NCBI GenBank assembly: GCA_949318235.1
Contig: OX439130.1
Location: 39,071,835 to 39,135,834 of the forward strand
Length of the DNA stretch: 64,000 nt
DNA from: Ecdyonurus torrentis
Taxonomy: Eukaryota; Arthropoda; Insecta; Ephemeroptera; Heptageniidae
Direction: 5' to 3'
Shown: piece by piece, positions 23,866 to 42,857 of the stretch
Layout of the letters: each line of letters begins with the position of its first letter
Position numbering within the stretch: the first letter of the stretch is position 1
The notes under the pieces: model-generated
The model's database searches: none
Told to the model about the DNA's origin: nothing
What the model saw: only the letters and a program-made list of their open reading frames with translations
Translations under genes and position numbers: made by a program

Positions 23866-24262
23866 CTGCCTATGTGGTGTAGTGGTTAGCGTGCTCATTT
23901 GGCATGCTGGAGGTTCGGCATTCGATACCACGAAGGGTTGGCCTTGAAAGGCCAGCTTGTAAGAGCGGTGGTTAGTAAGGTGAAGTTTCAATGTGATATG
24001 TAGGTTGTAGTTTCCGCTGCAATATGTAGGTTGGCCAGGCAGTTTGACCATCTCTCGTCCATAGTGGCGAGTGCTGACGTCATAAGATTTGATGGTCCGA
24101 GCTGCACAGGTCTGGTATTAGGAGCCCAGAGGAGTGTGGTGTAAAGGGTAGAACCTGTGGTTTGGTAAGCCACAGATCATTGCAAGCCCTCTTACTGGAA
24201 AGGATTTGTCCTGGCCTACCCCGAAAGGGATTATGGCGTCATGATACTTTTATATAATATAT
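23866..24262 (+). mobile_element. tRNA-derived SINE sharing its 3' end with the local LINE
   Basis: The head is tRNA-like: TGGTGTAGTGGTTAGCGTG (A box) and GGCATTCGATACC (B box) about 35 bases later. A body of about 300 bp follows. The tail GGCCTACCCCGAAAGGGATT, then ATGGCGTCATGATA, is nearly identical to the 3' terminal sequence of the LINE copies at 44506 and 48605 (read on their sense strand). This is the arrangement by which SINEs borrow LINE reverse transcriptase. The short antisense frames across it are not genes. Confidence 0.8.
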
Positions 24263-24592
24263 CATTCTGGGCTGAACTTGCCACTGGCTCTTTAAACCCT
24301 CCACAAAAGGAGAAAGACCCTATCAATTTCAATACTCGCACTCCCTTTTGTAGGCCTTGAGCCATCAACCATCATCTCCTATATTCTTTGGTACTCCGAT
24401 ACGCTTTGTTAGACTTCATAGCACTGGTGGTTATACATAATTATTAAGAATATTGATGCCAATGAAGTTGGAACTTAAGACAGTATAATTAGGGCAAATG
24501 GTTCATATTTGTTTGCAAAATGAGCATACTACTTAGTTTTGAAATAACAGCAAAAGTATAACTCCAAAATTTTATGGCAGGAACAACTAGGT

Positions 24593-24974
24593 TTAAAGCG
24601 GTACCTATAACCCTAAAAATAAGTAATTTTTATTCTTCTCTAAAATAATTCAATAGAAATCAGTCGTTTATTTTACTTTTCTAGCCCACGGGATAAGTGA
24701 GCCTCGCTAGGGTAAAGAGGAAATCTCTGACGTCAGAGATTTCCTTTACTGTGTGAGTAAAAAATCTGTACACCTTTTCAGGTAAGCTTAGCAGGTAGAG
24801 CAAGGGGTACAAATTTTTTACTCTCATAGTAGAGGGGCGTGTACTCTATATCGTTACCCCCGCGAGGCTCGCTTATCCCGCAGACTAGAAAAGTCAAATA
24901 AATGACTGATTACTATTGAGTTGTTTTAGAAAAGAACAAAAAATACTCATTTTTAGGGTTTAGTATCGCTTTAA
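24593..24974. mobile_element. TTAA-flanked foldback MITE (family C)
   Basis: The element is 24597-24970 (374 bp), ends AGCGGTACCTATAACCCTAA and the inverse of TTAGGGTTTAGTATCGCT, with TTAA at both borders. The arms extend about 120 bp each, including GGGATAAGTGAGCCTCGC against GCGAGGCTCGCTTATCCCG. No coding content. It lies between H2A.X and CHEK1. Confidence 0.82.
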
Positions 24975-25255
24975 GATTCATCCCAGTTTAAAAAAAATAT
25001 TGCAAGTTTAATCATTTAGATATGAAACTGCTTGGAGGTCTGAACTGAGTTTCTCCACGTGTATCTTAATTTATTTATGTTTATGATAATTAGTGACCGG
25101 ATTTGTTTGGTGAAAATTACGATTATGCCTGCAATTTTTATAGTTAGACTTATTGCTTCACAATCTACTGTTTATAAAAAAGGTGCATCACTGCTTAAAG
25201 CTTAGAAATTATAAATAAATAAGTTTATTGATCAGAGGATTACATACAAGTAATA

Positions 25256-25370
25256 TAGCGATCTTGTTGCCAGTAATACGTGTAACTTGTTTTTTGTCTC
25301 GCACATTTGGCTTAGCTTGATAATAAAAAAAAAAAAAAAAAGTTACACATATTGCTCGCAACAAGATATG
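25256..25370. mobile_element. Small foldback between H2A.X and CHEK1
   Basis: GCGATCTTGTTGCCAG and CGTGTAACTT at left are mirrored by AAGTTACACATATTGCTCGC, then AACAAGATA, at right, around a poly-A loop. A weaker stem with similar words (GGTGTAACT / AGTTACACATTTTGC) occurs at about 54555-54645. Confidence 0.55.
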
Positions 25371-26249
25371 ATAGATCTTGTCAATATTTATGTAAACTGT
25401 GATGCAGGTAAATAACTTCAAATTTTTGCAGATGCAGCCGCCTGCTAATCCGGTCTCTATAATGATAATAAAGGAATCATTGACTTTGGGATGCTTGATT
25501 GCAATAACACTGGATCAAAAGCAGTAATTTTAAATTTTAGGGATCAGGAGAAAGAACTGTTACCGACACAGATGGAGTGCATGGGCACAAAATTAATCAT
25601 GCCAACATAATTAGTTACAATGTGCATAGCAGTGTGTACTAGCTAGCCCATCATTTATAGGCCTATATATATATTATTTGTTTATTAAACACAGAGCAAG
25701 TGTACTTTTTTTTTTTTTTTAATTTCTTTGGCTCATTATAATGCTGTTTCAGTTTATTAAATTTTTGAACAGATATAAAAATACTGTATAACATACTTGC
25801 AATGACAGTATCACTGGATCTTTATTGTAGGAATGTCATACACAATAATAAAAGTTTTAAGTATTTCCACAGATATATAATTTTTATTTTATTATTCTTT
25901 TATCACAAATAATATTTTATACAATACAGTACATTCAATTTCTAAAAATTATTTTATTATTGTTAAAAAATATATACATACATTTGTTTATAAGAAAATA
26001 CATGATTCAGATCTATATTAAAATTCAAACTGTATAGGAACATAACATACAATATTAACATTGTCAAAGCAGTCTCGCTTCTGCTGTGTATTGTCTCATT
26101 ACATTTTGAGTTACTAAGCAGTTTTGTGGTTATCAACCTTATAAACTAAGGCACATTAGCGATATTTTGTACAGAGTAGCCTATCGTAAGTGATAGAAGC
26201 ATCAAGGTGACCAAACATGGCACAGGCTCAACCAATGAACATAAAACAA
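25371..26249. other. Intergenic DNA downstream of CHEK1
   Basis: AT-rich with no supported gene. TTTATT at 26250-26255 is AATAAA on the minus strand, a plausible CHEK1 polyadenylation signal about 345 bases after its stop. Confidence 0.45.
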
Positions 26250-26600
26250 TTTATTTAAGCCTCCTTGGTATTCCGTTCGATAAAGTACGAGAATGGTCGA
26301 GACAACATAAAATGTTTAAAGCTCAACATGGATTGGATGTAAACTAAAAGAGATGGTACAAGCAAGTAATGAAATATTACCATCCAAGTTACTGCACTTA
26401 TACTTAGTTAGTAATTAGATTATTACCCTTACACAAAATCAAGATTTGCTTTTCACTCTTCCCATTAAAAAAGTAGCAATGTGTGTTGCACAGGGAACAA
26501 AATAATTTTCAAATCAATAGTTACAACTTTTCTTTTAGTTTCATTCTAAAATGTTTGTTAAAGACACAAGAAGTGGAAGTTTCAATATCAAAAATGATAT

Positions 26601-34060
<7,460 letters not shown>

Positions 34061-34700
34061 GTTTAGTAAATTTTTTGACCATTGGCTTTAACCTGCAACA
34101 CCAAAAATAAGGATCTAAATTTAAAAAAAAATAATAAAGTATGCAGAAATTATTAAAAGACTAGTTAAACGTCTTCATCAACCAATAACTCGGTAGAAAG
34201 GTGCCTACTAAATGCCTTTGCATTTAAAATACATACAGTCAACTGGGGTGACTTTGAACACCCAATTATCTCTGTCTTGGGTGGGGGCCCATTTTAGAAA
34301 TTTGAAAAATCTTACTATTGTTCAAATTTGTTTTTGATCTACATGACGTTTCAAAATTTTGAAATGAGTGCCCAAAGTACGTACATGTATGTATGTACAT
34401 ATATCTGGCAATTTTGCTTGCGGTATGTGCAAATAATTACGATATAATTACCTATCACATATTTTATACATATCTCTACTGAAGCTGAAGGATTGCCTAC
34501 ATACATATAATGTGCATATTCTATGCATGTTGCTGTCAAACATATCATATAATACCATTATATTTTGCAAACAAATTTATGGAATGCACTCTAAATGCAA
34601 CTTTTATATCTACTTGCACATTTTCACTTACTCGAAAGCATCAAAGAAACTGACTTGTCATCGACGATTAAGCTGTCTGAGCTAAATTTTGCCGGCCGGG
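34061..34700 (-). promoter_or_regulatory. CHEK1 5' UTR exons and proximal promoter
   Basis: Upstream of the ATG a good acceptor (TTTTTGGTGTTGCAG) ends at 34093, and a strong donor CTTTCGA|GTAAGTG lies at 34632. Together they imply a non-coding first exon of about 34632-34700 and a 5' UTR intron of 34093-34631. An inverted CCAAT (CATTGG) lies in the 34061-34092 leader. GGCGCG at about 34734 may mark the core promoter. Confidence 0.5.
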
Positions 34701-35575
34701 TTACATATCTTTAGTAAACAAATTTACATAATGGCGCGACCGCATGGCTCAAAATATTGCGATTCCTAGTTCGTATATAAACCAAAATTCAGACATAATA
34801 GCAGTAAAAAGCACAGTAGTGGGTGCGAAATATTGATATGCCGAAGAAATGTCTGCTAATGCATTGTTACAGCGGCGAGATGAGATGCACAAAGCTCACG
34901 CATGCGGCATGGCAAGCAAAGATCCGCTGCTCAATGCACGGCTCCCTCCCGAGATTCACAGCAGCCTAGGGGGGTCGATAATATTGCAAACTGTAATTAC
35001 GCCCAGATTTTGCACACCTACAGACCTCACGTACATTCTTGCAACAAAAAAATATCAACTAATAATCAAGTTCTTTTCGAGAAACCATAGAAAAACTCAA
35101 TATACGAAAGTATTATTCACTCCAACACGTGGTTGCTAAGGAATCGCGAGCCAAGAAAACAAGTTACCAAAGATGCAACTTACCTTAGCTTATTAACATC
35201 GATCTTTTAGTGCAATCTTAAAAATTTATCTTTTTAACATTATTGAATATTTAGAAAATTAATGATTAAATGTCAAAAACTTACCTAAATGTCTATTTCA
35301 ATCACATTTCAAGTTTTCAATCGGTGAAAATAATTTTCATAACTTTCATGGCGGCTGCAAAATCTTTTCGCGCCGATCATGATCAAAAGCGACCTCTATG
35401 GAAGAAAAACCAACTACTTTCAGATGAAATGTGAAATTCACCACCAGTCCACTGCTGAAATGAAGAGGGAATTTTAAAATTTTAATCTCTCCAGCTGGAG
35501 TTCCATGTTATTGCAAAGTGTTTTGTATTTTTTTGTAAATTATTGTGAATCATTAGAAATATTTTTATAACTAAA
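34701..35575. promoter_or_regulatory. Divergent promoter interval, CHEK1 / MRPL4
   Basis: G/C-richer than its surroundings. It holds a consensus E2F-type site TTTCGCGC (35366-35373) and ATGGCGGC (about 35348), a YY1-like word common in mitochondrial ribosomal protein promoters. The GCATGCGGCATGG stretch near 34910 is NRF1-like. A 96-codon plus-strand frame (34849-35139) has decent codon content in its first 42 codons, but no recognised family, so it is not annotated as a gene. Confidence 0.5.
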
Positions 35576-37858
35576 ATGTTGTGCAAGTTTTCAAGTATAT
35601 TTAGAAGTATTAAAAATGTTGGAGGTGCTCTACAGCAAGTACCACAGGTAAAATATGCAAGTGCACATACATACTGTATGTTGGAGTTTTTACATTAGAT
35701 GATGCATACATACTATTTTTTCTGATTTTTAGGTGGCGTTTTCTTCAGTCGAAGAGCCAGTGACAGGTGAAATAAATAAACAAAGTGAGTACAGCGTGTT
35801 ATAGATTGTGGCCTAATTATCATACACGTTTAATGCAATTTGATATGTTGTACATAGTTGTTTCAAGTGACAGTCCTCCAAGAGCTCCAATAGCTTCCAG
35901 AATTCTTGAGTTTCCAGCGCCATACACAAAGCCTCGGCAAGTGTGGGTAGAAAATTTAAACACAATAGTAGAACAGAAACTTGGTCTGGTTGATCTTCAC
36001 CCAGACGTATTTGCTTGTATGCCTCGGATTGACTTAATTCAGAAAAATGTTCGATGGCAACAAATGTATAAACATGTGGTAAGTATATCATCCCCGCACT
36101 CTTCTGTTTCAAATACATACCTAGCCTAGATGCTTGTCTCACATTAAAAATCGAGAGTATGAGTTGATTTAATGTTCGAAATTACCGAAAGCGTATTATT
36201 TCTGATCGACTTCCCTGATGTAGATTTTTTTTTTTCAATCTACACAGGACTATGCAAACACCAAGACCAGAGCAGAGGTACGGGGTGGAGGAAGAAAGCC
36301 ATGGCCACAGAAAGGAACTGGACGAGCAAGGCATGGAAGCATCAGATCTCCTCTTTTCAAGGGTGGTGGTGTAATCCATGGGCCTCGTGGACCTAAAACA
36401 CACTTTTACATGCTGCCTTTCTATGAGAGAGTTGCTGGTCTCACTGCCACTTTGTCGGTTAAGTTAGCACAGGTGAGTTTTTTTTTTTTTTTAGCTAACC
36501 AAAAAGATGATTGTATCTCCACCTGTGAAAGTTAAAAGAATTGGGCGTGAAATTAAATATACTGTATTTCAGGATGACCTGCACATTGTGGACTCTCTTG
36601 ACATCCCCACTGATGACCCCAAGTACTTGGAGGAGTTAATTGATGCTCGCAAGTGGGGACTCTCTGTTCTCTTTGTTGATGAGTAAGTGACAATGTTTTT
36701 GTTTCATGTTTAGATTTCACAAAAAGGGGCTAACGAGTAAAATCAAAGAATAAATATATGTTGTATCTATGGTATTTAATAAGTAATTGGTAAAATTGAG
36801 TTTGATGAAACTGACATGCATATTTGTTTTCATAAAACTCTTTGTGATAAATTATGATTAAAAAATAAACTTATAGAAATGTCTTGATCCTGACTGCAGG
36901 TACTTTAATTATAGTCAGCCAACCTAATATGAATTGACGTGTAATTTCAGCACTGACTACATGCCACGTAACATCACAGCAGCCTCTGACCAAATTAAAC
37001 ATATGAATCTGATGCCTGTGTATGGTGAGTAACCCCTTACTGATGTAAAACAAGATAGAGAAATCTGTCAAGTAAATTGGTGTTACACTAGACCCTAGAA
37101 TCCATCATTGACTGCTAATACCATCTCTGTACAGGCCAAACTGTTTTTAATATTACTACAACATCTGGATCTGAAATTAACATAATTAAAACTGTTAATG
37201 AGTCCCCATCAGTCCCCACATGTAAGATATGTATATTTAGATAGGTACATACAGTACAGAGAAACTCCACCCCCAAAACCGGAAACAGCTGGTCAGCAAT
37301 GTAACAACAGCATTCATTGAGTAATTATTATTATAAATATTTATAATCAAGAATTTTAGTCGGCCAAATATTGCTAAATTATTATTTTACATTATAAAAA
37401 TTTATGACATAGCATTTAATTTATTATCACTTCAATTTATGGTTTAGAAATATTGAATGACTTTAGATTGCTCGTGTAACATCATGGATTTTAAAAATTA
37501 TGTTGCAAAAAAAGATTTTTTTTTCATAAATTATCATTTAAATTTGATAGACTCTAAAAATCTAAATGCAACATAAAATAAAATTTGAAGAATTGAAGTT
37601 TAACTACGTACCATTAAAGAAGGATCTACATCATTGGAGACAGTGTACGAAAGCTCTGAAATCACTTTATTAACATTACAGATATAGGAACAGCCATTGT
37701 GAGGCAACGTAGAGGAGCGCGAGGAACAGAGGGGGGGGGGGGGTATTATTTTTGCGGTATACTGTACCTATCCAAATATACTTATCTTACCCACATGTAA
37801 TTTCAAAGTGTGTACTATGTACATGTGTAAATTGTCTGCTTTGAGTGTAGCTCTTGTA

Positions 37859-37904
<46 letters not shown>

Positions 37905-38441
37905 CTCATTTTATAGACATTTTTTTTTTTTTTTTTTTTTTTAGGTACGAGATTTACACCCAAAGTTGACAAAATGTTAAATCTTAACAATAGGCAGCCC
38001 TTCAAATTCCTTGATTAAAAAATGTGATGGACTACAAATGTATACCGAAAAGAAAAAAGAAAAATAATAATAATGCAAAATGCAACGAGGTCCATAAAAT
38101 TGAAAGTTTCAATTACAGTATTACGATTATTTCATTTTCACAATAGAAAAAAGTTGCAACCTTCTTGGAAGAGGGCTGAAGAAATTTAACTTTGAGGAAT
38201 GATGTTAGATATATTGTGCATAATATATGAAAATTTCTAATAATATTGAAGGTTGAATGGGACAATTAATTTCAATTTGTGTTTGGTGTTGGCAGGTTTG
38301 AACGTTCACAGCATGTTGAAACACGAGACTTTGGTGTTGACCCTGGATGCTGTGAACAAGATTGAAGAGAAAATCTTGTTCCATTTGCATAGAACTGACA
38401 GCAAATCTGTTTTGCAGAAGTTCAAACTAAGTCAGCAATAA
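35576..38441 (+). CDS. MRPL4: Mitochondrial large-subunit ribosomal protein uL4m, 7 exons, complete
   Basis: Component of the mitochondrial 39S subunit lining the exit tunnel. Exons: 35576-35647, 35733-35784, 35858-36078, 36248-36472, 36573-36682, 36951-37024, 38296-38441, giving 299 residues (human 311). The N-terminal 25 residues ([14 protein letters not shown]) look like a mitochondrial presequence. Family hallmarks: [40 protein letters not shown] with RHGSIRSPL (123-150), [17 protein letters not shown], and [16 protein letters not shown]. The exon 3 acceptor is the least certain: TACATAG before 35858 is chosen because it is the phase-1 site that keeps the conserved frame and leaves a 73 bp intron. 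AATAAA is at 38476-38481. Confidence 0.95.
37862..37942. repeat. Long poly-A (41) and adjacent poly-T (23) tracts
   Basis: Uninterrupted A from 37862 to 37902, then T from about 37920 to 37942, inside the last MRPL4 intron. They form a potential hairpin and a likely site of length instability. Confidence 0.8.
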
Positions 38442-38481
38442 AAACATTTTATTCTTGTGTATTTTCTTTTCATGTAATAAA

Positions 38482-39229
38482 ATATTAAGTTATAGTTTAT
38501 ATGAGTGTTTTTATTTAATTATGTTTGTAATATTATTGGTTTAAAAATCTGGCAAATATGTAACCAGTACTGGTTACTTGGTCATCGTCATCAATGATCA
38601 AGGTAGTATATTGTGCCAACCATGACATTACGTTGTAGAGATTGTAGGCAAAATCTAGCCTAAGAACTTTGAAACTTCTGACTAAATAAAATATCACCCC
38701 GTATTATGGTTGTATATGATTTTAAAGAATAATAATAAAATGCAATAGAAAGATTTGAGACCGTTGAACTGAAAATTAATAAAACACAAAGTTATGGTTG
38801 GTATGTTTACGAGAGCTTTAATTACTCTGCCGGAAACCACTGCCCGATAATTTTGTTATTTATTTGGTGTATTATGAGACAGCAAAAGCATTTATGTATT
38901 AAGACTTAAGAGGGAGGGGATAAGTAATGAGAGTAATGAGGCTCAGAAAAAAAAATAAGTCAACGGTTAAATAACAAAAAATAAAGATTAGATGGACGAC
39001 ATAAATAAGATTGGAAAAATTAGAAAAAGGAAGTTGAGCTGTAGCTGACAGGGACTGTTGTGCGCAAAAATAGTTTCTAATGAAAACTGAAAGCATTTTT
39101 TATTTGGATTACTCTCGGACACAGGGTAAATATTTTTGAAGAGCTCTTATATTTTGTTTCTCTATTTTTCTTTTTCTCTAACAATTTATCATTCTATCTT
39201 GTTTCCTTTTTATCAAACTTAATGAGTTA

Positions 39230-39293
<64 letters not shown>

Positions 39294-39600
39294 ATGAAAA
39301 TTGCAGGGCAATGAAATTATTTGCAGCAAAAAGCCTTGTGAGAAACTCGTATTAAGTATTCACATGTTTATTTCTTTTCAAATGTTGAGGTCTGCTGATT
39401 TTTTTTCCCATATGAGGGGCACATATTTGATTAGGAAAAAGGCACACAAACTTGATTACAAACTTACATTTTATTATCAGTTTCATAAAAATACAGAATA
39501 GGCTATATATATTCATCCATATAAAATAAATTAAAGATAATATTACTCTGAAAAAGTTGTATTTTTGCTATATTATGTTTTTCTTTTAAGTTATTATTAT
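38482..39600. other. Intergenic DNA after MRPL4
   Basis: No gene seen. Contains a 57-base uninterrupted poly-T tract (39232-39288), the longest homopolymer in the window. Confidence 0.6.
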
Positions 39601-39603
39601 AAT

Positions 39604-39719
39604 GGTCTGTTCACAATGACGCGTAAATTCACGTAACTTTCACATAAGAATCGAAATAACATTGTTTGTCCTATCTTCACGTAAGAGTTCCGTAAATTAC
39701 ATGTCATTGTGGACAGACC
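39604..39719. mobile_element. Small foldback, 116 bp
   Basis: Ends GGTCTGTTCACAATGACGCG and the inverse of ATGTCATTGTGGACAGACC give about 24 bp inverted repeats, with inner ACGTAA / TTACGT-type matches. Confidence 0.55.
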
Positions 39720-39861
39720 TTTAGGCCTATTATTATTTTTTGTAAGGAAAAAAAAAAAAAAGTAAAACCATAGTATAAGTATAAGTATATTATACTTATC
39801 CTATGGTAAAACTTTGTCAAATAATGCCCGAAATTTTTGCGTGCATATCATATTATATACA

Positions 39862-39905
39862 TAGGTAATCATGATGCTTTGATCCTTTTTGAGGTAAGCC
39901 GACAG
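39862..39905 (-). mobile_element. Remnant of the LINE/SINE 3' end
   Basis: Read on the minus strand, GGCTTACCTCAAAAAGGATC, then AAAGCATCATGAT, is a diverged version of the shared LINE/SINE terminus GGCTTACCCCGAAAGGGATT, then TATAGCGTCATGATA. Confidence 0.5.
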
Positions 39906-40075
39906 CATTTCACTTTGACATTTCTATATAATAACAATTTACTATGAATTTATTAAACATGTTTAAAGTATTATTTTGTTAAAAGAAACATTGAAATTTA
40001 AGATAAATCTATTTCTGTGATTTATTTATTAAAAGTAGTGAGCACTTTTACTTCCTATTTATATAAATGATAAAA

Positions 40076-40391
40076 TTAAAGGCGTAGAACACCTTGATCA
40101 AAAAAGTTGCCAAATATCCTAACAAACCTGAAAATCAACGTTGATTTGGCTGGAGTCATGGATTTCTAATTTATTTTCCATTCACAAAATGCCGCTGCCG
40201 GTCACTGACGTCACAGCTCGCCTGGTCCACGGGCGCGTAAAGCGGGCGAGTTGTGACGTCAGTGACCGGCAGCGGCATTTTGTGAATGGAAAATAAATTA
40301 GAAATCAATGACTCCGGCCAAATCAACGTTGATTTTCAGGTTTGTTAGGATATTACGCAACGTTTTTGTTCAAGGTGTTCTACGACTTTAA
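40076..40391. mobile_element. TTAA-flanked foldback MITE (family B, copy 1)
   Basis: The element is 40080-40387 (308 bp), TTAA at both borders, starting AGGCGTAGAACACCTTGA and ending in the inverse. It is almost a perfect palindrome: the halves meet at a GC-rich centre (CACGGGCGCGTAAAGCGGGC) flanked by GTCACTGACGTCACAGCTCG on one side and its inverse on the other. Copy 2 at 50892-51199 has the same length. Confidence 0.9.
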
Positions 40392-41274
40392 AAGGTAAGG
40401 ATAGATGATATATATGATCAATGATCACTTATAGTTTCAATCAGTCTGAAAAGGCTGACAAAGGCAAACATGCATACTCTGTTGTTTTTCTTGGAGTATT
40501 GTATTGTACCAAAATGCTACCAATATGTTTACTATTTCTGTGTTAGCAAGATTTTCACCAAACTTCAGGATAATTTTACCCTGAAATGGTAAGGCTATTC
40601 TATATTCTGTCCTTTCCTTTTGGCATATCAAACCTGAATAGTTTAATTTCCATATTTATCCTCTTTATTTGCATGCTGTACTGTAGGCCTATATTAAATG
40701 GTACCTACTATTATGAAGCATATTAAACCGTGTAATATTTTTTTCTTATTAAGTTGAATGCATTGTTGATTTTTCAATATAGGAAGCTGCAATGTTATTT
40801 AATACTTGGAAATGTTTTAAAATTTTCAGCCCGACTCTAGCTTCCTGTATTCTTCCAATTACATACATACCTTTATATTAAAATAATAATAATAATAATC
40901 AGGCAATCCCAAATTTTACACTACATACTTTAATACACGCAGCTACACATTTAAATTTTTGAGCATTTATCCACACTAAACTGTTTCTAAATTTCTGCTA
41001 ATCAATTTTAATACAAAGAATCTTATTTTAGAGATGGTCCATGAAATTATATGTGTGATTTGTAAGTGACAGGATTAAGCACTAAAAATATATCCTCTTA
41101 ATTTCTGAAATATTTTTAACTTCCTTTAAGATAAATAGTATAAATTGCTCTATACAACAAAATGATAGTATGTACTGTACTTATTTTGTATCAGCCCAAG
41201 TCTTGCATTGCTACTTTTAATTGGAGATTAGGGGGGGGGGGGGGGGGCTATTCCGCTAATTGAACCACCTTATA

Positions 41275-41318
41275 AACCAATGCATCCTAAAGAAGTCTTT
41301 TTTAGGATGCATTGGTTA
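41275..41318. repeat. Hairpin with an 18 bp stem
   Basis: AACCAATGCATCCTAAA and TTTAGGATGCATTGGTT are inverse copies separated by about 10 bases. It lies close to a poly-G run (41230-41247) and may be the core of a decayed foldback. Confidence 0.5.
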
Positions 41319-41602
41319 AACGCAAGTAAGGCCCTACCTTCTGCAATGTCAAATGAGTGAGCTATGCATCTTATTAGTGCTATTTGCAGGTTCTTTCATT
41401 GAAAAATCAACAGTTAATATAAGCTAATCTTACTTATAGTTTATGTACATTGCATCCCTTTGTTTGAGGGACTACGTCAGCTAACTAGGATATTGCACAA
41501 GTACAGACACTGTGATATATATTTTTTCCTTATTCTATATTGTCGTGTCATATAGAAACACAATAACATTTATATGTTTTTGTTTTTTTCCTGCTATATA
41601 AT

Positions 41603-41795
41603 GCCCTTGTTGTGTCCAAAGGGCTTACTTGCATTTGGCTACTTTCACACAAAGGGCATACCCGGTACTTGCATTTGGTAAGAATCCATGCTGCACGCAC
41701 ATCTGCCATAAGTGTAATACATAAAACCAAGTGCAAGTGCGCCTTTTGTAAGACGACCTTCAAATGCAAGTACACCCTTTGGACGCAACAAGGGC
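41603..41795. mobile_element. Foldback element, 193 bp
   Basis: Left arm GCCCTTGTTGTGTCCAAAGG, then TACTTGCATTTG, mirrored by CAAATGCAAGTA and CCCTTTGGACGCAACAAGGG at right. Two overlapping frames on opposite strands are by-products of the dyad. Confidence 0.65.
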
Positions 41796-42857
41796 GATAT
41801 ACTTAATGTCTATAAAGCAGTGTATATTATGTATTTCCATAAGACAATAGAACAGGTTTGTCACAGAGTCTGTACACTGGGGTATCACAGAGAGAAGTTT
41901 GGAGTCTCAGGTCAGCTCAAAGTCTGTGCAGTGAGGAGCAGCGTGACACACTCTGCAAAATGGCATAATTTTTATTTTATTTATACATTATAGTTGTAAC
42001 CTCAGTAACACCAATGTCCCAAAAATTGTAAGAGTTATTTCCTGTGGAATTGTACTTAGGAGATATAAGAGTGTGGTCCAGAGAAAGTCAATTAATAAGA
42101 TATAAGATATGAACACACTAATTGGACTCATTACACTATATTTTTACCGAATTGATTAAAGATTTGTACATGGAAGTGTGATAATATTTAATATTGATTT
42201 TTCAACCAGACAAAATATATTAATGAAGAGAATATTCAATAAAATTAAACACTATCAGTTTATTGTGATGTGTGTATTAATTTTGTCTCCGCTTAGAGAT
42301 TTAATAGCTATTGATTGTAAAATCAAAATCTTTAATTGTACAATCTAACATTCCTCATTTACTGTATTTTATTATATTTTCATAGCCAACATCATAATAC
42401 CCTGAATTGCATAGTGAGAGTGCATAATGTATTAAGTCCACTCGAAACTTTTTTTTTTTTTTTGCTGCATTTAATTTATTATTAATGACATGAAATGGAA
42501 AAATTCACAATTTTATGTCAATAATAAAAAATAATAATAATATTAAAAAAAAAATAATAATAATAATAAACTTTTTTCCTCCCCAAGATTAAGTGGAATT
42601 TGCACATTATAACAGTGCACCCTTGTTTATACAACATGCTTTTGAGACAAGTTTATCCTCTGCGCTGAGGGTTCAAAAAAGTGAGAATCTAATGAGTTAT
42701 TAAAATGCTACACATATTTAGGTACCAAGAGTGAGGTTTGTAACACTTTATGAACTATGCACAACATGTAAGGGTTAGATATTTAACCAACATAAAAAAT
42801 TAGGAACTAATAAGTCAATGTTATCATTGTATTTGAGAATAATCTGCTGTTACCCAC
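41796..42857. other. Downstream flank of HYLS1: expected last exon not seen
   Basis: This is where the final HYLS1 exon should be. I looked on the minus strand for the conserved tail (an NNY-[VI]-PTEKKR-x-x-LRW pattern) and did not find it. A weak acceptor, TTTTGCAG before 41955, would give a short 11-residue end and a stop, which is possible but unsupported. Confidence 0.35.

Noticed and set aside
23866..23940. tRNA gene at the head of the SINE
   Set aside because: The B box is degenerate, the acceptor ends do not pair, and a long repeat body follows directly.
41880..41955. Last HYLS1 exon giving a short 11-residue tail
   Set aside because: The acceptor is acceptable, but the tail shows none of the conserved HYLS1 C-terminal pattern.
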